A program made the position numbers and the translations under genes. A stretch of 64,000 nt of DNA from Streptomyces sp. NBC_01788 (lineage in GTDB: Bacteria > Actinomycetota > Actinomycetes > Streptomycetales > Streptomycetaceae). The notes beneath the pieces are model-generated. The model was not told the DNA's origin. It saw nothing but the letters and a program-made list of their open reading frames with translations, and searched no databases. Where the stretch lies: the NCBI RefSeq assembly GCF_035917575.1, contig NZ_CP109090.1, forward strand, positions 2,232,001 through 2,296,000, read 5' to 3'. Below are positions 8,484 to 21,901 of this stretch, piece by piece (the stretch's first letter is position 1; each line of letters opens with the position of its first letter).

Positions 8484-8831
8484 TCAGGTCGCCGGGATCT
8501 CGCCGTTGCCCGCGTCCTCGGCGATGCGCTCATGGTGGCGGATGACCTCCGCGATGATGAAGTTCAGGAATTTCTCGGCGAACGCCGGGTCCAGTTTGGC
8601 GTCCTCGGCGAGGGCGCGCAGCCGGGCGATCTGCCGGGCCTCGCGGCCCGGGTCGGCGGGCGGCAGCTGGTGGGCGGCCTTGAGGTGGCCGACCTGCTGG
8701 GTCGCCTTGAACCGCTCGGCGAGCATGTGGACGACGGCCGCGTCGATGTTGTCGATGCTGTCGCGCAGCCGCGCGAGCTCCTCCTGGACGGCGGGGACGG
8801 CGTCACCGGTACCGGTGTTGCTGATGGTCAT
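8484..8831 (-). CDS. Chorismate mutase, AroQ type
   Basis: 115 residues, all-helical. LARLRDSIDNIDAAVVHMLA, ERFKATQQVGHLKA and the distal RQIARLRALAED contain the Arg, Lys and Glu residues typical of AroQ active sites. It converts chorismate to prephenate, the branch step to Phe and Tyr. There is no fused dehydratase or dehydrogenase and no signal peptide, so it is a stand-alone cytoplasmic enzyme. The start at 8831 (MTISNTGTGDAV) was chosen because the long upstream open frame has no family similarity. It competes with TrpE, encoded later in the window, for chorismate. Confidence 0.9.
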   Translation of the reverse strand: MTISNTGTGDAVPAVQEELARLRDSIDNIDAAVVHMLAERFKATQQVGHLKAAHQLPPADPGREARQIARLRALAEDAKLDPAFAEKFLNFIIAEVIRHHERIAEDAGNGEIPAT

Positions 8832-8990
8832 GGGCGCCCACCCTACGGTGTGGGCGGTGCTCGGACGGTGAGCGTCCGACGGGTGACGCACGGAGGCCGC
8901 GGGCGCGACGGGGGTGCGGGCACGGGGCGGAACGAGGACTCGCGCGCATAAAGTGGGAGAGGGTTCAGGGCCGTCTTTGGGGGTTCGGAC

Positions 8991-9890
8991 GTGGCGAACG
9001 GCGGACCGGTGGTGCACGGCTACCCGCATCTGGAGACGGTGCGGGCGGCGATCACCGCGCTCTACAAGCGGCTCACGTACGGCACGGTGCAGACGTTCGC
9101 GGCCAGCGTGGCGCCGGCCGACGTCGCCTTCTGCGACACCGACGACCTGCATCTGGGGGCCCAGCGCGTGGCCCACGAGCTGGTCGGCCACTACCGGCTG
9201 CCGGACGCCCGCATGATCGTCGGCTTCCGTGAGATGACGCACGCGGCGAGCGTCGAGCTGGCGGACGGCCCCGAGTACTTCGTGGAGCTGAACGACCGTT
9301 TCCGCACCCACCGCCGGGACATCGGCGCGGCCCTCGCCCACGAGGTGGCCCACGTCTACCTGCACCGCCTGGACCTGTCCTTCCCCGGCACCCGCGACAA
9401 CGAGATCCTCACGGACACGGTGGCGGCGTATCTGGGCGCGGGCTGGCTGCTTCTCGACGCCTTCCGGGAGGACGGCGTGTCGTCGCAGAAGCTCGGCTAC
9501 CTCACTCCGGAGGAGTTCGGCTACGTGCTGGCCAAGCGGGCGCTGGTGTTCGGCGAGGACCCTTCGACGTGGTTCACCAGCCCGCAGGGCTACGAGGCGT
9601 ACGTCGAGGGCATGGCCCGGGCCCGCCGTGACGAGCAGCAGCCGCCCCTGACGGCGGCGGGCTGGGCGGGCCGCCGCCGGTACGCCCGCGACCGCCGGCA
9701 CGCCCAGGACCACGGCCGGGAGCCCCTTCCGCAGGCGGAAGCGCCGTACTCGTTCAGCTCCGGGGGCCGCGAGCCGCTGCGGGTGTCCTTCTCCTGTCCC
9801 ACCTGCCACCAGCGCATCAGGGTCCCGGTCGGGGGCCGTATGCGCGCCCGGTGCGCCCTGTGCCGCACGGTTCTGGAGTGCGACACCTGA
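8991..9890 (+). CDS. Putative zinc metallopeptidase with C-terminal zinc ribbon
   Basis: 299 residues from a GTG start. HEVAHVYLH at 117-125 is an HExxH motif, and DNEILTDTVAAYLGAG shortly after offers a third ligand, as in small minimal zincins. The last 35 residues contain CPTCHQ and CALC, two CxxC knuckles that form a zinc ribbon. No signal peptide or membrane segment is seen, so it should be cytoplasmic. The substrate is unknown. The gene is divergent from chorismate mutase, with about 160 bases between, and is followed by the rhomboid gene on the same strand. I do not recognise a named family beyond the metallopeptidase motif. Confidence 0.75.
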   Translation: MANGGPVVHGYPHLETVRAAITALYKRLTYGTVQTFAASVAPADVAFCDTDDLHLGAQRVAHELVGHYRLPDARMIVGFREMTHAASVELADGPEYFVELNDRFRTHRRDIGAALAHEVAHVYLHRLDLSFPGTRDNEILTDTVAAYLGAGWLLLDAFREDGVSSQKLGYLTPEEFGYVLAKRALVFGEDPSTWFTSPQGYEAYVEGMARARRDEQQPPLTAAGWAGRRRYARDRRHAQDHGREPLPQAEAPYSFSSGGREPLRVSFSCPTCHQRIRVPVGGRMRARCALCRTVLECDT

Positions 9891-10033
9891 GCCGGTCCTG
9901 ACGCTGTTCCGAGCCCTTCGCGATTCCGGGATCACTGGCCCCACCTTTACCATCCGTCACAGCAGTTCGCTATTTTGTTCGCTGCCGTCCCCACCGGCTC
10001 AGCCTTGTCCCCGCGTTCAACGAGGAGCCGGCC

Positions 10034-10954
10034 GTGGATGCCGAGTCCGCAGTCACCACCTGCTACCGCCACAGCAGGGCGGAGTGCCATGTCCGCTGCG
10101 TCCGCTGCGACCGGTACATCTGCCCGGACTGCATGCGGGAGGCCTCTGTCGGCCACCAGTGCGTGGAGTGCGTGAAGGAGGGCGCCCGGTCGGTGCGGCA
10201 GGCGCGGACGGCGTTCGGCGGCCGGATCAACGCGGTGCCGGTCGTGACCTACGTCCTCATGGGGCTCAACATCCTCGCCTACCTGGGCGAGTTGGTGCGC
10301 CCGGCGCTCGTGGACCGGTTCGGGATGCTCGGGCGCGGTCTGGCGGGGACCGACGGCGTGCACTACCTGTGGGACTACCCGTACGGCTCCGACGTGCACG
10401 CCGAGGGGCTGGTCGGCGGCGAGTGGTACCGGCTGCTGACCGGCGCGTTCCTGCATATGCCGGCCACCGAGGGGACGTTCGGCATCCTGCACATCGTGAT
10501 GAACATGGCGGCGCTGTGGAGCACCGGCCGGGTGGTCGAGGCGCAGTTGGGCCGCGCCCGCTACCTCGCCCTGTACCTGCTGTCGGCGCTCGGCGGCTCG
10601 GTCCTGGTCCTGCTGATCGACCCGGACGCGCTGACGGTCGGCGCGTCCGGCGCGATCTTCGGTCTCGGCGCCGCGTACTACGTCATGGCCCGCCGGCTGG
10701 GCTACGACATGAACGCCGTCAACCGGTACATCGGGGGCCTGCTGCTGTGGCTGGTGGTCTCGGCCGCGCTCACGTCCTGGCAGGCGCACCTGGGCGGTCT
10801 GCTGACGGGCGGGCTGGTGACACTGGCGTACGCGTACGCGCCGCGCGGAGGCCGTCGCACCCTGGTCCAGGCGGGCGCGTGCGTGGCCCTGCTGGTCCTG
10901 CTCGTGGTGCTTGCCTGGGCGAAGGTCTCGGAACTGTCGGGAGGGGCGGCCTGA
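10034..10954 (+). CDS. Rhomboid-family intramembrane serine protease with zinc-finger N-terminus
   Basis: 306 residues. The first 50 residues carry paired Cys/His (C10, C18, C22, C25, C30, C33, C43, C46) like a B-box zinc finger. Six or more membrane segments follow, with the catalytic pair GASG (S205) and WQAHLGG (H252), plus the HIVMNM segment of the rhomboid core. It cleaves membrane proteins within the bilayer; substrates are unknown. The GTG at 10034 has GAGGAG 6 bases before it. The stop is 23 bases before the chitosanase start, so the two may be co-transcribed. Confidence 0.92.
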   Translation: MDAESAVTTCYRHSRAECHVRCVRCDRYICPDCMREASVGHQCVECVKEGARSVRQARTAFGGRINAVPVVTYVLMGLNILAYLGELVRPALVDRFGMLGRGLAGTDGVHYLWDYPYGSDVHAEGLVGGEWYRLLTGAFLHMPATEGTFGILHIVMNMAALWSTGRVVEAQLGRARYLALYLLSALGGSVLVLLIDPDALTVGASGAIFGLGAAYYVMARRLGYDMNAVNRYIGGLLLWLVVSAALTSWQAHLGGLLTGGLVTLAYAYAPRGGRRTLVQAGACVALLVLLVVLAWAKVSELSGGAA

Positions 10955-10977
10955 CCAGGGCCGTACGGGTATCTGTC

Positions 10978-11883
10978 ATGAGACGTTCTGGAATATTGCT
11001 TCTTGCGGCCGCTCCGGTTCTCGTGCTGGCGGTGCTGCTCGCCTTCGATCCGCGGGACCCGGAGCCGTCCCCGGCGAAGCGGCACTCGGCCGCGGACGAG
11101 TCCCGCGAGGACACCAGGAGGCGGGCCGAACGGCTGGAGGAGCTCCAGGACGACAAGGTGGTCGCCGAGGCGCCGCCGGGGCTGGCCGCGCCCGCGAAGA
11201 AGGAACTCGCCCAGCAGCTCGTGGCGAGCGCCGAGAACGCCACGCTCGACTGGCGCGGCACCTACGGCCACATCGAGGACGTCGGCGTCGGCGACGGCTA
11301 CACCGCGGGGATCATCGGCTACTGCACCGGCACCCACGACCTGCTCACCCTGGTCGAGCGCTACACCAGGGCCCACCCGGACAACGGCCTCGCCCCGTAT
11401 CTGCCCGCGCTGCGCAAGGTCGACGGCACCGACTCCCACGAGGGCCTGGACCCGGGCTTCACCGCGGCCTGGAAGGCGGAGTCGGAGCGTCCGGCCTTCC
11501 GCAAGGCGCAGGAGCGGGAGCGCGACCGCTCCTACTTCGGCCCGGCCGTCCGTCTCGCCAAGCTCGACGGCCTGGGCACACTGGGCCAGTTCATCTACTA
11601 CGACGCGATGGTCTTCCACGGCCCCGGCGTCGACGAGGACGGCTTCTACGCCCTGCGCGAGCGTGCCCTGAAGGAGGCCGACACCCCGGCGGCGGGCGGC
11701 CGGGAGAAGACCTATCTCGACATCTTCCTCGACATGCGCCGCGAGGCCATGGAGGCCCGTGGGACGAACCGTGACACCAGCCGTATCGACACCGCCCAGC
11801 GGCAGTTCCTGTACGACGGGAACATGGATCTGAAGACGCCGCTGGTGTGGAAGGTGTACGGGGAGACCTACAAGGTTCCCTGA
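10978..11883 (+). CDS. GH46-family chitosanase, membrane-anchored or secreted
   Basis: 301 residues. MRRSGILLLAAAPVLVLAVLLAF is a signal/anchor, followed by a charged linker to about residue 75. The catalytic domain starts at LAQQLVASAENATLDW, where E86 matches the general acid Glu of GH46. The next loop reads IEDVGVGDGYTAGIIGYC; from memory the well-studied S. sp. N174 enzyme reads IEDIGDGRGYTAGIIGFC, so its catalytic Asp40 position holds V104 here and an Asp (D106) sits two residues later. The family hydrolyses chitosan. Activity or cleavage mode may therefore differ from typical chitosanases. It converges with gltD. Confidence 0.88.
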   Translation: MRRSGILLLAAAPVLVLAVLLAFDPRDPEPSPAKRHSAADESREDTRRRAERLEELQDDKVVAEAPPGLAAPAKKELAQQLVASAENATLDWRGTYGHIEDVGVGDGYTAGIIGYCTGTHDLLTLVERYTRAHPDNGLAPYLPALRKVDGTDSHEGLDPGFTAAWKAESERPAFRKAQERERDRSYFGPAVRLAKLDGLGTLGQFIYYDAMVFHGPGVDEDGFYALRERALKEADTPAAGGREKTYLDIFLDMRREAMEARGTNRDTSRIDTAQRQFLYDGNMDLKTPLVWKVYGETYKVP

Positions 11884-11931
11884 GTCCTCGAAACTTGGAC
11901 CTTGGGCCTTGGAGCTCCGGGACATGCAGCA

Positions 11932-11969
11932 GCGCCTGCCCTGTGTCCGGTCGGGGACTGGGCAGGCGC
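11932..11969. terminator. Terminator between chitosanase and gltD
   Basis: Arms GCGCCTGCCC (11932-11941) and GGGCAGGCGC (11960-11969) pair perfectly; the interior also pairs through GTCC/GGAC. It sits in the gap between two convergent genes. Confidence 0.75.
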
Positions 11970-11981
11970 CGCCTCGGGGGG

Positions 11982-12000
11982 TCTGGGGGTGTCCCCCAGA
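11982..12000. repeat. Short G/C palindromic element
   Basis: TCTGGGGG-TGT-CCCCCAGA, an 8-bp-arm hairpin with a 3-base loop, in the chitosanase-gltD gap. It resembles the outer part of the longer palindromic element found before gltB and inside the his operon. A further imperfect hairpin follows at 12003-12028. Confidence 0.6.
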
Positions 12001-12064
12001 TATCCCGCCCACACGCCTTTGTGCGGGACGTACATGAGTGACCGTCAGGTCACAGTCCTGGCCG

Positions 12065-18137
<6,073 letters not shown>

Positions 18138-18141
18138 GTGG

Positions 18142-18179
18142 CTGGGGGTCCCTCCCAGGCCGTTCAGGCTCTGGGGGAG
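18142..18179 (-). repeat. 38-base palindromic repeat, copy next to gltB start
   Basis: Read leftward it starts CTCCCCCAGAGCCTGAACGG and ends in CCTGGGAGG then a run of C with CAG. The same layout, with about five changes, occurs at 40618-40655 in the his operon. CTCCCAG/CTGGGGGAG arms can fold. It lies a few bases before the gltB start codon, so it would form part of the leader RNA. Confidence 0.7.
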
Positions 18180-18221
18180 GAGTGCCGAGGGACGACGTTG
18201 GCCCTCTGCCGGAAATGCGAG

Positions 18222-18237
18222 ATTTCGTGCAGATTAC
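18222..18237 (-). promoter_or_regulatory. Possible GlnR-type site before gltB
   Basis: Read leftward: GTAAT-CTGCAC-GAAAT, which fits the GlnR pattern gTnAc-n6-GaAAc with two changes. A GAAAC lies 10 bases farther upstream, whereas a full GlnR box would place it 6 bases away. Glutamate synthase is a plausible nitrogen-regulated target, but binding is not shown. Confidence 0.3.
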
Positions 18238-18497
18238 ATGATGGAGCGTTTCTCAAGAATCGGAAACCGCGTTCCAGCATGCGGGCACCTCGGGCTGACG
18301 GCGGGGGTACCGCGCCCGGCGGTGAAGGCTGTGGGGGCGGCGGACGAGATCGGTCGGATCGGTGTCCGTCGGCCCGGGAGGAACAGGGAGGGCGACGTCG
18401 CCCGGCCCTGCGCATGCGCGACAGGCCTCGTTGCCTGCGGGTGCCTACGGCTCATGCCCCGTGGTCGCACGGCCGAAACCAGCGGATGAGCGGGTAA

Positions 18498-18541
18498 TGA
18501 CGCACTTGTGCGACTGACAGCGCACAAGTTCCGGTGCGTCA
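18498..18541 (-). terminator. Terminator of the VIT-family gene
   Basis: Inner stem ACTTGTGCG (18504-18512) with CGCACAAGT (18521-18529); an alternative outer pairing TGACGCAC / GTGCGTCA uses 18498-18505 and 18534-18541 and includes the stop codon of the VIT gene. It separates that gene from the gltB upstream region. Confidence 0.7.
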
Positions 18542-19270
18542 TCCTACGGCGGCACCGAACACGGTGCCCAGCGCGTAGGTCACGCCGGCGGCGGCACCAC
18601 CCAGGGCGAGCTGCCGCAGACCGCTGTACCACCAGGTCCGCGCCGTCACCCTGGCCACCACCGCGCCGCAGGCGAACAGTCCCAGGAGGGCGAGCAGCAA
18701 GGCCGGCCACAGCACGGTGGCCCCCAGCAGGTACGGCAACACGGGCAGGAGCGCGCCGAGCGCGAACGAGCCGAACGACGACACGGCGGCGACCAGCGGG
18801 GAGGGCAGGTCGCCGGGGTCGATGCCCAGCTCCTCCCTGGCGTGTATCTCCAGGGCCTGCTCGGGGTCCTTCGACAGCTGCCGGGCAACCTCCTGGGCGA
18901 GTCCGGGCTCCACTCCGCGCGAGACGTACAGGGCGGCGAGCTCCCGCTCCTCGTCCTCGGGGTGCTTGCGCAGCTCGCGGCGCTCGACGTCCAGCTCGGC
19001 CTCGACCAGCTCACGCTGCGAGGCGACGGAGGTGTACTCGCCGGCGGCCATGGAGAAGGCACCCGCGGCCAGGCCCGCGAGACCGGTGAGGACAATGGTC
19101 TCCCGGCCCAGCGCACCGCCCGCCACACCGGTCATCAGGGCGAGGTTGGAGACCAGGCCGTCCATCGCGCCGAAGACCGCGGGGCGCAGCCAGCCACCGT
19201 TCACGTCGCGGTGCGTGTGGTTGTCGCGGTGCGCCTCGTGAAGCGTCGCTTCGGTGTCGATGATGGCCAT
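18539..19270 (-). CDS. VIT1/CCC1-family iron or manganese transporter
   Basis: 243 residues. Membrane segments: AVFGAMDGLVSNLALMTGVAG, IVLTGLAGLAAGAFSMAAGEYTS, then a charged cytosolic loop rich in Glu (about 85-150, with repeated EEREL/EVARQ motifs, the proposed metal-binding domain), and three more C-terminal segments. The MAAGEYTSVAS signature after segment two is characteristic. Members export or sequester Fe2+ or Mn2+. The start at 19270 is preceded by GGGGGACCACGCC. An iron-box-like sequence 32 bases upstream suggests control by a DmdR/IdeR regulator. It is divergent from the four-glycohydrolase operon. Confidence 0.9.
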   Translation of the reverse strand: MAIIDTEATLHEAHRDNHTHRDVNGGWLRPAVFGAMDGLVSNLALMTGVAGGALGRETIVLTGLAGLAAGAFSMAAGEYTSVASQRELVEAELDVERRELRKHPEDEERELAALYVSRGVEPGLAQEVARQLSKDPEQALEIHAREELGIDPGDLPSPLVAAVSSFGSFALGALLPVLPYLLGATVLWPALLLALLGLFACGAVVARVTARTWWYSGLRQLALGGAAAGVTYALGTVFGAAVG

Positions 19271-19301
19271 GGCGTGGTCCCCCTGAGAGCTGTGCGAGAA
19301 C

Positions 19302-19320
19302 TTAGGTAAGGCTGACTTTT
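19302..19320. promoter_or_regulatory. Iron box (DmdR/IdeR-type operator) before the VIT gene
   Basis: TTAGGTAAGGCTGACTTTT matches the Streptomyces DmdR1 consensus TTAGGTTAGGCTCACCTAA at 14 of 19 positions, including the TTAGGT and AGGCT cores. It lies 32-50 bases upstream of the VIT start in an otherwise AT-richer stretch, so it is well placed to govern that promoter. Confidence 0.65.
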
Positions 19321-19383
19321 GGACGCGTTCTACTTTTCGACAACACCGAATCTACGCTCGAAATTTCACGGCCGCCAGCAAGG

Positions 19384-19402
19384 GAAGGCTGGGCTAACCT
19401 GC
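19384..19402. promoter_or_regulatory. Weaker second iron-box-like site
   Basis: GAAGGCTGGGCTAACCTGC matches 12 of 19 consensus positions, mainly the GGCTxACCT right half. It lies mid-way in the divergent region, 64 bases beyond the first site, and could serve either the VIT gene or the glycohydrolase operon. It may be chance. Confidence 0.35.
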
Positions 19403-19551
19403 GGTTTTGCACTGGTGTGCTCATCCGTGAATCAGCTCGCACATATGTCGTACGGGTGATGGTGAGGTGCCGGAGGCTGCACCGGGCCCCGCTCCGGGGA
19501 CAGTTCCGCTGAGGGCTCCCGCCCCTGCGGGGCGTCCCGAGAGGAGAGCCC

Positions 19552-20655
19552 GTGGGATCGACCATCCGTGCCCCGCAGGCCCCGGCGTCTGCCCCGGCCG
19601 TCTCGCGCGAACGGGCCCGCGGCGCGCTGCTCGGCCTCGCCGTCGGCGACGCGCTCGGGGCGCCCGCGGAGAACCTGACGCCGTCCGAGATCCGCGCCCG
19701 CTGGGGCCGGATCACCGGCTACGTCGCCGACCGGCCGGCCGGCACGGACGACACCGAGTACGCGATCTTCTCCGGGCTGCTGCTGGCCCGGTACGGCCAC
19801 GCGCTCACCCCGGCCCGGGTGGAGGCGGCCTGGCGCGGGTTCATCGCCGACCGCGAAGAGGGTCCCTTCCGCGGAGCCGGGTTCAGCGAGCGGGGCACGC
19901 TGGAGAACCTTCGCCGGGGGCTGGCCGCCCCTGTCTCCGCCCAGCACCGGCACGCCTGGAGCGACGGGCTGGCCATGCGGGCGGCGCCGTTCGGGGTGTT
20001 CGCGGCCGGGCGGCCCGTCGAGGCGGCCCGGCTGGTGGCGATCGACGGCTCGGTCAGCCACGAGGGCGAGGGCCTCGACGGCGGCCGGGCGGTGGCCGCC
20101 GGGGTCGCGGCGGCGATGACGGGCGCGCCGCCGGTCGCGGTCGTGGCCGCCGCCCTCGCCGTCGTCCCCGACGACTCCTGGACGGCCCGCTCGCTGCGCC
20201 GGGCCACGGCCGCCGCCCACCGCGGCGAACACGCGGTCCGCTCCGCGGTGGTCATCGGCAGCTATCCCTGGTCCGACCTGGCACCCGAGGCGGTCGCCCT
20301 CGCCTTCGGCGCGTACGCCGCCGCCGACGGCGACTTCCGCGAGGCGGTCCTCACCGCCGTCAACATGGGCCGCGACGCCGACACCACGGCGGCGGTCGCG
20401 GGCGCGCTGGCCGGTGCGACGCAGGGTCTCCCGGCCATTCCGGACGAGTGGGCGCGGGCCATCGGTCCCGTCCGGGGCAGCTGCCTGCCGTCGATGGCGG
20501 GCCGGCACGTACTGGACGTCGCCGACCTGCTGGTGACCGCGAGCGCTTCCGCCGGACTCCCCCGTCACGCAGTCCCCGCACGACTTGAGGCACCCCCCGT
20601 TCCCGACCGCGCGGCCTACGCCCTCACCGCGGGCGACGAGGAGACCCGGACATGA
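19552..20655 (+). CDS. ADP-ribosylglycohydrolase family protein, paralogue 1
   Basis: 367 residues from a GTG with GAGAGGAGAG just upstream. The N-terminal GALLGLAVGDALGAPAE and GTDDTEYAIFSGLLL, and the C-terminal MGRDADTTAAVAGALAGA, hold the Asp/Thr set that binds the two Mg ions in ARH/DraG enzymes. The family removes ADP-ribose from proteins or cleaves related N- or O-ribosides; the substrate here is unknown. The stop overlaps the next start by four bases (ATGA). It opens a six-gene run of which four genes share this fold, and its metal-site motif looks complete. Confidence 0.85.
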   Translation: MGSTIRAPQAPASAPAVSRERARGALLGLAVGDALGAPAENLTPSEIRARWGRITGYVADRPAGTDDTEYAIFSGLLLARYGHALTPARVEAAWRGFIADREEGPFRGAGFSERGTLENLRRGLAAPVSAQHRHAWSDGLAMRAAPFGVFAAGRPVEAARLVAIDGSVSHEGEGLDGGRAVAAGVAAAMTGAPPVAVVAAALAVVPDDSWTARSLRRATAAAHRGEHAVRSAVVIGSYPWSDLAPEAVALAFGAYAAADGDFREAVLTAVNMGRDADTTAAVAGALAGATQGLPAIPDEWARAIGPVRGSCLPSMAGRHVLDVADLLVTASASAGLPRHAVPARLEAPPVPDRAAYALTAGDEETRT

Positions 20656-21893
20656 GCCATCAGACCGAGATGCCGGTCACCGACCACCCGGCACGCCGCG
20701 ACCACCCGCTCGCGACGCCCGGCCCGCACGCACGCCCCGAGCCACGGGTCCCCCGGCGGCCAAGGGGAGAGGCTCTCGTGACGCGGCGCATCGAAGGGCT
20801 GTTGCTGGGGCTGGCCGCCGGGGACGCCGCCGGGTGGCCCGCCGCGCGCCACCGGGCCGCCCGGCTGCCGGAGTGGACCCGGCGCCTCACCCGGGAGCTG
20901 GACACCTTCGCCGAGCTGAACGCGACGACGACGCTCCCGGTGCCCATCGCGCTGAACCAGCCGCCCGAGCCGCTGTGCCTCGGCCCCTCCGACGACGCCG
21001 AGTGGGCGGTGTTCACCGCAGAGGCCCTGTTGCGGGCGGGGGACGACGAGGCGTTCGGCGACCTCGGCCGGGAGCGGCGAGTCCGGGCCGCGATCGACCT
21101 GACCTGGAACGCCGTCGCCGGCGAGGTCGCGGCGGCGGCCGAACGCGCCCCCGAGGCCGGGTCGGTGGTGCTGCCGCTGCGCGCCCGTATCTCCGTGCGG
21201 GCCGGGCTCGGCAATCTGGCGACCGGACTGCGCCCGCCCGCCAGCGGGCACGACAACCCGCACTACTTCGACGACGCCGCCTGCGTACGGGCCTGTGTGC
21301 TGGCCACCGCCCACCCGGGCGACCCCCGGCGCGCGGCCGGCCTGGCCGAGTTCGACGCCCGCTACACCCAGGACGGCGACGGCGTCCACGGGGCCCGCGC
21401 GATGGCGGCGGCGCTCGCCGAGGCGCTGGCGGGCGCGGAGGTCGGGGCGTGCGTCGCGGCGGCGCTGGCCGAACTGCCCGAGCGGACGGAGATCGGCCGC
21501 AACGCCCGGCAGGCACTGCGCCTGGCCGGGGACACCGAGAGCGCGTTCGCGCTCGTCCCGCTGCTCGAGCACCGGATCGTCGACCACGTCTACAGCTACG
21601 GCATCGCCGCCGCCGAGACCGTACCGGTCGCCCTCGCGCTGGCCACGGCGGCGGAGGGCCGGATCGCCGAGGCACTGCCTGCCGCGGCCTGCCTGTCCCG
21701 GATCGCCGACTCCGCCCCGGCCCTGACGGGCGCGCTGACCGGTGCGCTCGGCGGCGGCGAGGCGATCCCGGCGTCCTGGCGCGAGGCCTGCCGCACCCTG
21801 TCCGGCTGCGTGCTGCCCCGCCTCACCGGCACCGATCTGGTGGAACTCGCCGGACTCCTGGAAGCCGCACAACCGCCCCGTCCAGGAGGATGA
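20652..21893 (+). CDS. ADP-ribosylglycohydrolase-fold protein, paralogue 2 with degenerate site
   Basis: 413 residues. The opening 45 residues are a low-complexity Pro/Arg lead; the domain begins IEGLLLGLAAGDAAGWPAA. The first metal motif reads PSDDAEWAVF where relatives have TDDTxxA, and the C-terminal motif reads SRIADSAPAL where relatives have GRDADTTA, so two of the expected ligands are replaced. The fold is kept but catalysis is doubtful; it may bind ligand or scaffold its partners. It overlaps its upstream neighbour by four bases and its stop is within the ribosome-binding region of paralogue 3. Confidence 0.75.
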   Translation: MSHQTEMPVTDHPARRDHPLATPGPHARPEPRVPRRPRGEALVTRRIEGLLLGLAAGDAAGWPAARHRAARLPEWTRRLTRELDTFAELNATTTLPVPIALNQPPEPLCLGPSDDAEWAVFTAEALLRAGDDEAFGDLGRERRVRAAIDLTWNAVAGEVAAAAERAPEAGSVVLPLRARISVRAGLGNLATGLRPPASGHDNPHYFDDAACVRACVLATAHPGDPRRAAGLAEFDARYTQDGDGVHGARAMAAALAEALAGAEVGACVAAALAELPERTEIGRNARQALRLAGDTESAFALVPLLEHRIVDHVYSYGIAAAETVPVALALATAAEGRIAEALPAAACLSRIADSAPALTGALTGALGGGEAIPASWREACRTLSGCVLPRLTGTDLVELAGLLEAAQPPRPGG

Positions 21894-21901
21894 TTCCGGG
21901 C

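Larger units (their letters stand above)
18138..18538. other. 400-base upstream region of gltB
   Basis: No gene is supported here. From the gltB start outward it contains a 38-base palindromic repeat (18142-18179), a GlnR-like half site (18222-18237), an imperfect inverted repeat around 18250-18272 (GTTTCTC...GGAAAC), then a GC-rich stretch with no clear signal up to the terminator of the VIT gene. It is long enough for a regulated leader. Confidence 0.6.

Noticed and set aside
18164..18415. 83-codon leftward frame upstream of gltB
   Set aside because: Pro/Arg-rich, overlaps regulatory elements, no ribosome-binding site; likely non-coding leader.
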